This document shows, piece by piece, positions 12,497-18,277 of a DNA stretch of 18,277 nt. The stretch comes from Modestobacter sp. (lineage in GTDB: Bacteria > Actinomycetota > Actinomycetes > Mycobacteriales > Geodermatophilaceae). The stretch is taken from assembly GCA_025966175.1 (NCBI GenBank), contig JAOPVN010000286.1, positions 1 through 18,277 of the forward strand. The letters are read 5' to 3'. Within the stretch, counting starts at the first letter, position 1, and every line of letters starts with the position of its first letter. Both the position numbers and the translations under genes were made by a program. The notes under the pieces are model-generated. The model did not search any database, had not been told where the DNA came from, and was given only the letters and a program-made list of their open reading frames with translations.

Positions 12497-13981
12497 TCAG
12501 CCGGACAGTGCGGATGACCCGGACAGTGCGGATGACCAGGAACCCGATGCCGCGCGGGCGAACGCGGCGGCCTCGTCGGCGGCCATGTCCACCGCCGCGT
12601 AACCACCCCGGCCGGCCCCCACGCAGGCCAGGACGGTGGCCAGCCCGGCCCGGCGCTGGACGATGGTCTGCCGCACCTGCCAGCCCACGACGGCGCGCCG
12701 CTGCAGCACGGTGTGCTCCCGGACCAGCCAGCCCGAGCGCACCGCGAACGAGTTCGGACCGGCCGCGTGGCCGAGTGCGGCGTAGCGCGCCCGACCCAGG
12801 GGGACCCCCAGGGCGGTGAGGACGGCGCCGGCGACCGGCACCCACCACCAGCCCAGCGTTGCGGTGAGCACCGACCCCACGGCCAGCACCAGGACGCCGG
12901 CGGCGCACGACCGGACCACACTGCGCCGGCGCGCGGCCGGCGGGTGCACCCGCAGCGGCCCCGGGTCCTCGACCAGCCGACCGGCCAGGGCCCAGGCCTC
13001 CGAGCGCGGCCCCAGCGGGAGCAGCTGGCCACGGCGGGCGGCGTCGCCCAGGCCGGTGACCAGGGCGCTGGCCCGGGCGGCGCCGACCAGGCGCATGCCC
13101 AGACCCTGGCTGACGGTGCTGCCGCGGATCCGGTCGATCTCCAGCTCCGTGTGCCGGCGGGTGAGCAGCCCGCGGACGGCGATCAGGGACCCGCCGCGGC
13201 GGACCAGCCGGAACCGCCAGTTGACGACCACGCAGCCCACGACGGAGCCGGCGATCAGCACGAGAGCGGCGGCGAGCAGGAAGAGCACCACCACCGAGGT
13301 GCCCGGCAGGTCGGGCCGGCCGAGGTCCGGCTTCCACCGCTGCGGCACCTCGTCGAGCACCCGGAACAGGGCGCCGACGGCGGCCAGCGGCACGGCCAGG
13401 TAGCTGCCCACCAGGGGCGCGTAGCGCAGCCAGCGGGGGTCGAAGCGGGTGAGCTCCTCCTCCGGTTCGGCGGCGGGCACCTCGCCGTCCGGTGCGGCCG
13501 GCGCGCCGGCCGGGACGCGGCGGGCCAGCAGCCGGGTGCGCAGCCGGTCGCCCTCGGCGCGGGGGACGCCGTCGACGACGAGCTCCTCCTGCTTGCCCCC
13601 GATCGAGCCGGCGGCGGCGTCGATGCGCACCCGGACCAGCCCGAACAGCCGGTGCAGCGCCGGTGCCTCGACCTCCACGCCGCGGATCCGGTCGATCGGC
13701 ACGGTGCGCACCGACCGGGACAGCAGACCGCGGGTGACGACGACGGACGTCTCGCCGTCGGCGTAGCTGAACCGCCACCAGGAGAGCGCCGCCCACAGCA
13801 GGGAGAGCAGGGTGACGCCCACGACCAGCGCCACGACGGTGGCCGGGCCGTCGAGACCGCGGCCGGCGATGACCGCCAGCACCACGGGGACGAGGCCGCG
13901 CGCCTGCTTGAAGGTGATCGTGTGCAGCAGCAGGACCCACGGGGAGGTGCGGCGCCCGGCGGGCTCGCCCGGACCCGTCAT
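12497..13981 (-). CDS. YdbT-like membrane protein with bacterial PH (bPH2) domains
   Basis: 494 residues, nearly the same as B. subtilis YdbT (493). Paired hydrophobic helices occur at ~28-66, ~190-258 and ~355-392. Each pair is followed by a bPH2 domain: WWRFSYADGETSVVVTRGLLSRSVRTVPIDRIRGVEVEAPALHRLFGLVRVRIDAA (~67-150), NWRFRLVRRGGSLIAVRGLLTRRHTELEIDRIRGSTVSQ (~255-340) and a weaker third near SFAVRSGWLVREHTVLQRRAVVGWQVRQT (~400-470). YdbT works with its small partner YdbS at the membrane; in Bacillus the pair is linked to resistance to some membrane-active compounds. The start overlaps the stop of the upstream ydbS-like gene by four bases. The last 12 residues, SSALSG twice, come from an 18-bp tandem duplication. 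Confidence 0.9.
   Translation of the reverse strand: MTGPGEPAGRRTSPWVLLLHTITFKQARGLVPVVLAVIAGRGLDGPATVVALVVGVTLLSLLWAALSWWRFSYADGETSVVVTRGLLSRSVRTVPIDRIRGVEVEAPALHRLFGLVRVRIDAAAGSIGGKQEELVVDGVPRAEGDRLRTRLLARRVPAGAPAAPDGEVPAAEPEEELTRFDPRWLRYAPLVGSYLAVPLAAVGALFRVLDEVPQRWKPDLGRPDLPGTSVVVLFLLAAALVLIAGSVVGCVVVNWRFRLVRRGGSLIAVRGLLTRRHTELEIDRIRGSTVSQGLGMRLVGAARASALVTGLGDAARRGQLLPLGPRSEAWALAGRLVEDPGPLRVHPPAARRRSVVRSCAAGVLVLAVGSVLTATLGWWWVPVAGAVLTALGVPLGRARYAALGHAAGPNSFAVRSGWLVREHTVLQRRAVVGWQVRQTIVQRRAGLATVLACVGAGRGGYAAVDMAADEAAAFARAASGSWSSALSGSSALSG
12501..12536. repeat. Perfect 18-bp tandem duplication at the YdbT-like C-terminus
   Basis: The 18-mer CCGGACAGTGCGGATGAC is present twice in direct succession (12501-12518 and 12519-12536), ending two bases from the gene's stop codon. 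Because 18 is a multiple of three, the frame is kept and the protein gains a second SSALSG. Confidence 0.95.
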
Positions 13982-14493
13982 GTGGCCTCGTCCCGCACCA
14001 GCTCCGCCCGCCGCGCCAGGTCGTCGGCGACCCGGCGGGCGACGTCGGCCTCCAGGTGCGGCACCCGCACCGTGCCCTGCGAGGACGCGGTGAGCACCGC
14101 CACGCTGGCCAGCCCGAAGACCTGCTGGACGACGCCGCGGGTGACGTCGACGGTCTGGATCCGGGAGACGGGAACGAGGGTCCAGGTGCGGGTCAGCCAG
14201 CCGGTGAGGGTGTAGACGGCCTCGCCGGTGACCTCCCAGCGGTGGACGCGGTAGCGCAGCCGTGGCCGCACCCCGATCGTCACGACGCCGTGGACCACCA
14301 CGAACGCCGGACCGGCCCAGCGCACGACGGGAACGACCCAGCCCGCGTCACCGGGGACGAGCAGCAGGAATGCGGTGACCGCCAGGCCGTAGACGACCGT
14401 GCCGAGGACGCCCTGGGCCACCCAGAGCCGGATCGCCGACCGGGACAGCGACCAGGCGGGGTCCCGGACGGGGGCCGGCGGGAGAGGGGACAT
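13978..14493 (-). CDS. YdbS-like small membrane protein with one bacterial PH (bPH2) domain
   Basis: 171 residues, close to B. subtilis YdbS (159). Two membrane helices at ~23-46 and ~52-75 are followed by one bPH2 domain: LRYRVHRWEVTGEAVYTLTGWLTRTWTLVPVSRIQTVDVTRGVVQQVFGLASVAVLTAS (~79-140). It is the usual partner of the large YdbT-type protein encoded immediately downstream, with a four-base ATGA overlap that implies stoichiometric production. Their joint function in actinobacteria is not established. It is divergent from the rhodanese gene, with about 85 bases between the start codons. Confidence 0.9.
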   Translation of the reverse strand: MSPLPPAPVRDPAWSLSRSAIRLWVAQGVLGTVVYGLAVTAFLLLVPGDAGWVVPVVRWAGPAFVVVHGVVTIGVRPRLRYRVHRWEVTGEAVYTLTGWLTRTWTLVPVSRIQTVDVTRGVVQQVFGLASVAVLTASSQGTVRVPHLEADVARRVADDLARRAELVRDEAT

Positions 14494-14578
14494 CGCCGCT
14501 CATCCTGGCAGTGCCCCGGCCGCCCGTGGGCCGCACCGCCGGTGACCCACGGGCCTGCGTGGAACGATGGAGGGCGTG

Positions 14579-14911
14579 ATGATGCCCCAGCAGGTGCCGA
14601 CCGTGCCCGCCGCCGAGGTCCCTGCCGACGCCGTCGTGCTCGACGTGCGCGAGGACGAGGAGTGGACCGCCGGGCACATCGAGGGCGCCACCCACATCGC
14701 GATGGGCGACGTCCCGGCCCGCCTCGGCGAGGTGCCCGAGGGCGAGCCGCTCTACGTGACCTGCCGCAGCGGCGGGCGCTCCGCGCGGGTGACCGCCTGG
14801 CTGAACCAGAACGGCTACGACGCGGTGAACGTCGGCGGCGGCATGGGGGACTGGGACGCCGCGGGGCGGCCGATGGTGAGCGAGACCGGCCGGCCCCCGT
14901 ACGTGGTCTGA
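14579..14911 (+). CDS. Single-domain rhodanese-like sulfurtransferase
   Basis: A 110-residue rhodanese domain, complete for the single-domain type (GlpE/PspE size). Typical elements in order are VVLDVREDEEWTAGHIEGATHIAMGDVPARL (the conserved D-x-R and GHI motifs), LYVTCRSGGRSARVTAWLNQNGYDAVNVGGGMGDWDAAG and the C-terminal GRP. The active-site loop CRSGGRS contains the cysteine that would carry the persulfide. It transfers sulfane sulfur in the cytoplasm; the acceptor is unknown. GGAGGG at 14569-14574 serves the adjacent ATGs at 14579 and 14582. The ATG at 14567 overlaps that site and is unlikely. It is monocistronic, with a hairpin directly after the stop. Confidence 0.92.
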   Translation: MMPQQVPTVPAAEVPADAVVLDVREDEEWTAGHIEGATHIAMGDVPARLGEVPEGEPLYVTCRSGGRSARVTAWLNQNGYDAVNVGGGMGDWDAAGRPMVSETGRPPYVV

Positions 14912-14969
14912 AAGAAGCCCCCCTCCTACCCACCCCTCGCACGCTCGGGGCGGTGCCCGGGAGGGGGTT
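14912..14969 (+). terminator. Terminator after the rhodanese gene, related to the dispersed hairpin element
   Basis: AAGCCCCCCTCC (14915-14926) pairs with GGAGGGGGTT (14960-14969), with smaller pairing in the loop around CACCCC/CGGGGCGGTG. Like the two other copies, it starts within a few bases of a stop codon with an A-rich AAAGAAG followed by C-rich sequence, and ends with T's. It lies between convergent genes. Confidence 0.65.
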
Positions 14970-14987
14970 ACCGCTGGGCCCCCGCGA

Positions 14988-16604
14988 TCATGAGCCCAGT
15001 GGGTATTCGGCGAACCGGCTGCGCAGGTCCTTCTTGGAGAACTTGCCGACGCTGGTCTTGGGCACCTCGTCGATGAACTCCACGGCGTCGGGGAGCCACC
15101 ACTTGGCCACCAGCGGGGTGATGTGGTCGAGGATCTCCTGCTCGGTCGCGGTCTCACCCGGCTTGAGGACGACGCAGGCCAGTGGCCGCTCGTCCCACTT
15201 CGGGTGCGGGATCGCGACGACGGCGGCCTCGGCGACCGCCGGGTGGCTCATGATCGCGTTCTCCAGGTCGACCGAGGAGATCCACTCGCCGCCGGACTTG
15301 ATCAGGTCCTTGGTGCGGTCGGCGATCCGGATGTTGCCGAACTCGTCGAGCGCGGCCACGTCCCCGGTCTTCATCCACCCGTCGGACGTCGACAGCTCCA
15401 CCCCGGCATCGGGGTTGTAGTAGTCCTTCGCGCACCACGGGCCGCGCACCTGCAGCTCGCCCGTCGCGGCGTCGTCCCACGGCAGCTCGTCGGTCGTGCC
15501 GGCCTCCACGATCCGTGCCTCGACGCCGAAGAGCGGGATCCCGGCCCGGGCCCGCCGGTCGGCCCTGGTGTTCTCGTCGGCCTCGGCGTAGCGGGCGGCC
15601 AGCGTGCCGCCGGAGGCGACCGGGTGCGTCTCCGTCATGCCCCAGGCCTGGTACAGCGGGAGGCCGACCTGTTCGCGGTAGGCCTCCGACAGCGCCCTGG
15701 GCACCGCCGAGCCGCCGCAGCCGATCTTGCGCAGCCGGTGCTCGCGCCCGGCCAGGTGGGGCAGTGCGCCCTGGAAGATCGTCGGCACTCCGGCCGTGAA
15801 CGTGACGCCCTCGTCGATGATCAGGTCGGCCAGGGCCTGGGGCTGCATCATCGCGCCGGGGAAGACCATCGCCGCGCCGGCGGCCGGGGCGGCGTGCGCG
15901 ATCCCCCAGGCGTTGGCGTGGAACATCGGCACGATCGGCATCGCGACGTCCTCGATGCCGATGCCGAAGCCGTTGGGGGAGATGACCGCCATGGTGTGCA
16001 GCACCGTCGAGCGATGGCTGTAGACCACGCCCTTGGGGTTGCCGGTGGTACCGCTCGTGTAGCACATCGAGGCCGCGGCGTTCTCGTCCGTGGTGTGGAA
16101 CTCGACCGGTTGGGCGTCGGCCAGCAGCGCCTCGTAGTCCAGCACCCGCGGGTCGTCGGGGATCTCGTTGTCGCCGCCGTCGTCCATGACGATCACGTGC
16201 TGGACCGTCTTCATCGTGTCGATCAGCGGCCACAGCAGCGGGAGCACGGTGCGGTCGACGAAGACGACCTCGTCCTCCGCGTGGTTGGCGATGTAGGTCA
16301 GCTGCTCGGGGAAGAGCCGCACGTTGAGCGTGTGCAGCACCCGGGCGGTGCAGGGGGCGGCGAAGTAGAGCTCCAGGTGGCGGGCGGAGTTCCAGGCGAA
16401 GGTGCCGACCCGGCCACCGGCGCTGACGCCGAGGGTGTCCAGCACGCCGCCCAGGCGGCGGGTGCGGTCGGCCCACTCCGCGTAGGTGGTGCGCACCTTG
16501 CCACCGGGGTTGTTGGTCACGATCGGGACGTCGCCGTGGTGCTGCTCGGCGTGCCGGAAGATCGTGTCGATGGTGAGGGGGACGTCCTGCATCAACCCGC
16601 GCAT
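14988..16604 (-). CDS. Fatty-acyl-CoA ligase (AMP-forming; medium/long-chain, AlkK-like)
   Basis: A 538-residue member of the acyl-AMP-forming (ANL) family. It activates a carboxylic acid with ATP and CoA. Motifs are complete: the P-loop YTSGTTGNPKGVVYSH (182-197), the A5 motif GMTETHP (322-328), GWMKTGD (Asp415), the hinge IADRTKDLIKSGGEWIS (Arg430) and the catalytic lysine Lys521 in KTSVGKFSKK. The beginning, MRGLMQDVPLTIDTIFRHAEQHHGD, is the standard start of the medium/long-chain branch and fixes the ATG at 16604, although no clear RBS precedes it. The likely substrate is a free fatty acid entering beta-oxidation. It stands alone, convergent with the rhodanese gene and divergent from the sugar transporter. 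Confidence 0.93.
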   Translation of the reverse strand: MRGLMQDVPLTIDTIFRHAEQHHGDVPIVTNNPGGKVRTTYAEWADRTRRLGGVLDTLGVSAGGRVGTFAWNSARHLELYFAAPCTARVLHTLNVRLFPEQLTYIANHAEDEVVFVDRTVLPLLWPLIDTMKTVQHVIVMDDGGDNEIPDDPRVLDYEALLADAQPVEFHTTDENAAASMCYTSGTTGNPKGVVYSHRSTVLHTMAVISPNGFGIGIEDVAMPIVPMFHANAWGIAHAAPAAGAAMVFPGAMMQPQALADLIIDEGVTFTAGVPTIFQGALPHLAGREHRLRKIGCGGSAVPRALSEAYREQVGLPLYQAWGMTETHPVASGGTLAARYAEADENTRADRRARAGIPLFGVEARIVEAGTTDELPWDDAATGELQVRGPWCAKDYYNPDAGVELSTSDGWMKTGDVAALDEFGNIRIADRTKDLIKSGGEWISSVDLENAIMSHPAVAEAAVVAIPHPKWDERPLACVVLKPGETATEQEILDHITPLVAKWWLPDAVEFIDEVPKTSVGKFSKKDLRSRFAEYPLGS

Positions 16605-16731
16605 GGGCGCATGGTGCCAGTGACCCGGCTCACGAACCACCCGTGCCGGCGTCGCTGACGGCGGGCGGCCCACCCCGGGTGAGTGAGGGGCGCCCGCATC
16701 GGGCCCAGGCGGGGGCCTCGCATGAACGGAC

Positions 16732-16749
16732 CGTTACGCGACCGTGACG
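16732..16749. promoter_or_regulatory. Upstream inverted repeat in the sugar-transporter promoter region
   Basis: CGTTACG and CGTGACG are inverted with one mismatch around a four-base spacer. The element lies about 20 bases upstream of the candidate -35 (16770). Its position suits an activator or second operator, but the factor is unknown. Confidence 0.35.
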
Positions 16750-16769
16750 ATCAACTTGTCGGCAGGGGC

Positions 16770-16799
16770 TTGACGTCACCAGGTTGTTAGCGCTCACAC
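16770..16799 (+). promoter_or_regulatory. Promoter with LacI-type operator for the sugar ABC transporter
   Basis: A good -35, TTGACG, lies at 16770-16775. At 16785-16798 TGTTAGCGCTCACA forms an imperfect palindrome centred on GC, closely resembling operators of LacI/GalR-family repressors (TGTTAGCGCTAACA type). It covers the spacer and probable -10 region, so binding would block transcription until a sugar signal releases the repressor. The -10 itself is poor (CACACT is the best candidate). Confidence 0.6.
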
Positions 16800-16807
16800 T
16801 GTGTTGA

Positions 16808-16823
16808 CCCGCACAGATGCGGG
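16808..16823 (+). other. 5' leader hairpin of the sugar-binding protein mRNA
   Basis: CCCGCA and TGCGGG form a perfect six-base-pair stem around a four-base loop. If transcription begins just after the operator, this hairpin lies at the very 5' end of the transcript, where it could protect the mRNA. The ribosome-binding site (16853-16860) is well separated from it. Confidence 0.45.
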
Positions 16824-16868
16824 CCTGCGCCAGTCGGGCGGCAGATGTCTCGAAGGAGAGATGTGGCA

Positions 16869-18005
16869 GTGAACAAGAAGCTGGGGCTGACCGCCCTGGG
16901 TGCCGCGCTGGCGATCGGCCTCACGGCCTGTGGCGGCAGCGGAGCCGGCGCCAACTCGAACACGGCGGACCAGAGCGCGTCCGACCTCACCATCGGTGTC
17001 TCGATGCCGACCCAGACCTCCGAGCGTTGGATCGCCGACGGCAACTCCGTGAAGGAGCAGCTGGAGAAGGAGGGCTACAAGGTCGACCTGCAGTACGCCA
17101 ACGACGACATCCCGACCCAGGGCCAGCAGGTCGACCAGATGATCACCGAGGGCGCCGACCTGCTCATCGTCGCCGCCATCGACGGCACCGCGCTGAGCAG
17201 CCAGCTGCAGGCGGCCGCGGACGCGAGCATCCCGGTCATCAGCTACGACCGGCTCATCCGCGACACCGAGAACGTCGACTTCTACGTCAGCTTCGACAAC
17301 TACAAGGTCGGCGTCGCGCAGGGCACTGCGCTGCTGGCCGGCCTGGGCGTCACCGACAAGGACGGCAAGAAGGCCAACGCCACCGGGCCGTTCAACATCG
17401 AGCTGTTCGCCGGCTCGCTGGACGACAACAACGCGCACTTCTTCTTCGACGGCGCGATGGACACCCTCAAGCCGTACATCCAGGACGGCACCCTGGTCGT
17501 GAAGTCGGGTCAGACCGACATCGAGCAGGCGGCGATCCTCCGCTGGCAGCAGGAGACCGCGCAGAAGCGCATGGAGGACCTGCTGACCGGCAGCTACAAC
17601 GACGGCTCGAAGATCGCCGGCGTGCTCTCGCCCTACGACGGCATCTCGCGCGGCATCATCACCGCCCTGCAGAACGCCGGCTACGGCCAGGGCAGCCCGA
17701 TGCCGGTCGTGACCGGTCAGGACGCCGAGATCGCCTCGGTCAAGCTGATCAACGACGGTGTCCAGAGCTCCACGATCTTCAAGGACACCCGCAAGCTCGC
17801 CGAGCAGGCCGTCACCGCGGCCAAGGCGTTCCTCGAGGGCAACAAGCCCGAGGCGAACGACACCAAGACCTACGACAACGGTGTCAAGGTGGTCCCGTCC
17901 TACCTGCTGCCCGTCGAGACGGTCTACAAGGACGACATCAAGTCCAAGTTGATCGACAGCGGCTACTGGACGGCCGACGAGGTCGCCAAGGGCCAGTCGA
18001 ACTGA
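16869..18005 (+). CDS. Monosaccharide-binding lipoprotein of an ABC importer (ChvE-like)
   Basis: A 378-residue periplasmic-binding-type protein (Peripla_BP_4, multiple-monosaccharide/ChvE group). The signal peptide is short and basic, with lipobox LTAC, giving a lipid-anchored Cys21 and a Gly/Ser/Asn-rich linker. Then come DLTIGVSMPTQTSERWIADGNSVKEQLEKEGYKVDLQYANDD, IPTQGQQVDQMITEGADLLIVAAIDG and PVISYDRLIRDTENVDFYVSFDNYKVG, all characteristic of the ChvE/xylose-binding branch, so pentoses or hexoses such as xylose, arabinose or galactose are likely ligands. The GTG at 16869 is chosen because AAGGAGAG lies eight bases upstream; the GTG two codons earlier is too close. It sits behind a LacI-type operator and before the ATPase gene. 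Confidence 0.94.
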   Translation: MNKKLGLTALGAALAIGLTACGGSGAGANSNTADQSASDLTIGVSMPTQTSERWIADGNSVKEQLEKEGYKVDLQYANDDIPTQGQQVDQMITEGADLLIVAAIDGTALSSQLQAAADASIPVISYDRLIRDTENVDFYVSFDNYKVGVAQGTALLAGLGVTDKDGKKANATGPFNIELFAGSLDDNNAHFFFDGAMDTLKPYIQDGTLVVKSGQTDIEQAAILRWQQETAQKRMEDLLTGSYNDGSKIAGVLSPYDGISRGIITALQNAGYGQGSPMPVVTGQDAEIASVKLINDGVQSSTIFKDTRKLAEQAVTAAKAFLEGNKPEANDTKTYDNGVKVVPSYLLPVETVYKDDIKSKLIDSGYWTADEVAKGQSN

Positions 18006-18022
18006 CGTCCGCCCCCACAGTC

Positions 18023-18151
18023 CCGGCCGGGCTCGGCAGCACGACTGTCGAGCCCGGCCGGTACCACCTCCCGACCCTGCTCTCCGAACAGGTCGGGACA
18101 GCCCGGGCAGCCGGGCACCCCAACAGCTGACCGGGTGGCGCACACCCGGTC
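18023..18151 (+). other. Three stacked hairpins between the binding-protein and ATPase genes
   Basis: The 183-bp gap between the two transporter genes contains three separate inverted repeats: CCGGCCGGGCTCG / CGAGCCCGGCCGG (18023-18035 / 18049-18061, perfect 13 bp), CCCGACC / GGTCGGG (18070-18076 / 18091-18097) and GACCGGGTG / CACCCGGTC (18129-18137 / 18143-18151, perfect 9 bp with a five-base loop). None has a T-run. Such structures usually stabilise the upstream message and reduce read-through, which would yield more binding protein than ATPase. Confidence 0.8.
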
Positions 18152-18188
18152 CGACACCCCTGCAGAGAGGGCGAGGACGACGGCGTCC

Positions 18189-18277
18189 ATGGACGACAAC
18201 ATCCTGGAGATGCGCTCCATCACCAAGACGTTCCCCGGCGTGAAGGCGCTGTCGGACGTGTCACTCGCGGTGCGGCG
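18189..18277 (+). CDS. Sugar ABC transporter ATP-binding protein (N-terminus only)
   Basis: Only the first 29 residues are in the window: MDDNILEMRSITKTFPGVKALSDVSLAVR. The pattern LEMxxITKTFPGVKALxxVxLxVR is typical of the first ABC domain of the double-domain ATPases (MglA/XylG/GguA type) that serve sugar importers with ChvE-like binding proteins. The Walker A motif would follow just beyond the edge. The ATG has only a distant AGGGCGAGGA as a possible ribosome-binding site. A membrane permease gene is expected next. Confidence 0.88.
   Translation, partial: MDDNILEMRSITKTFPGVKALSDVSLAVR

Noticed and set aside
14056..15420. 454-residue plus-strand frame spanning the rhodanese and neighbouring genes
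   Set aside because: Low-complexity shadow; it overlaps the PH-domain, rhodanese and acyl-CoA ligase genes in other frames.
1..18277. CRISPR arrays, insertion sequences, tRNA or rRNA genes
   Set aside because: No regularly spaced repeats, transposase or integrase motifs, cloverleaf or rRNA sequence were seen on either strand.

Overview
The window is very GC-rich, uses GTG starts often, has tightly packed genes and uses TANNNT-type -10 boxes. This fits an actinobacterium. Gene content and a recurring post-stop hairpin element (three copies here) suggest the Geodermatophilaceae (Blastococcus / Modestobacter / Geodermatophilus type). The family assignment is inference from style, not from a search.

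Layout. (1) 1-4232, all on the minus strand: a NarL-type sensor histidine kinase cut by the left edge, a HAD phosphatase/phosphomutase, a universal stress protein translationally coupled to an unknown 130-aa protein, and a Rieske non-heme iron oxygenase with an odd second Rieske-like segment. A plus-strand scrap resembling a GNAT acetyltransferase lies between the HAD and stress-protein genes. (2) 4408-6412, plus: a DUF485 protein and an ActP-type acetate/solute:sodium symporter with overlapping reading frames, ending in a hairpin shared with a convergent small membrane protein gene (6816-6499). (3) 7813-6950, minus: a manganese catalase with a complete set of metal ligands. (4) 8022-9496: divergent two-component genes, a short kinase with no sensor domain and a degenerate ATP-binding G1 box, and a NarL/LuxR response regulator. 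(5) 9613-10976, plus: a leaderless saccharopine-dehydrogenase-like reductase followed by the first ~65 codons of a MutL/GlmL-type ATPase gene that then breaks off. (6) About 10,910-11,710: a visibly less GC-rich block with two minus-strand genes of unknown function. (7) 11836-14493, minus: YdbS-like and YdbT-like bacterial PH-domain membrane proteins and a pentapeptide-repeat protein, apparently one operon. (8) 14579-14911, plus: a single-domain rhodanese. (9) 16604-14988, minus: a fatty-acyl-CoA ligase. (10) 16869 to the right edge, plus: a ChvE-like monosaccharide-binding lipoprotein and the start of its ABC ATPase, with a LacI-type operator upstream and three stacked hairpins between the two genes.

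Themes. Much of the window concerns stress and carbon use: Usp, Mn-catalase, acetate uptake, acyl-CoA activation and sugar import. Most genes are recognisable families. The parts least explained by known families are the ~800-bp block at 10.9-11.7 kb flanked by a broken gene, the degenerate kinase paired with a NarL regulator, and the double Rieske architecture. I see no CRISPR array, transposase, integrase, rRNA or tRNA. No previously undescribed multi-gene system is firmly demonstrated; the strongest candidates are listed as findings.
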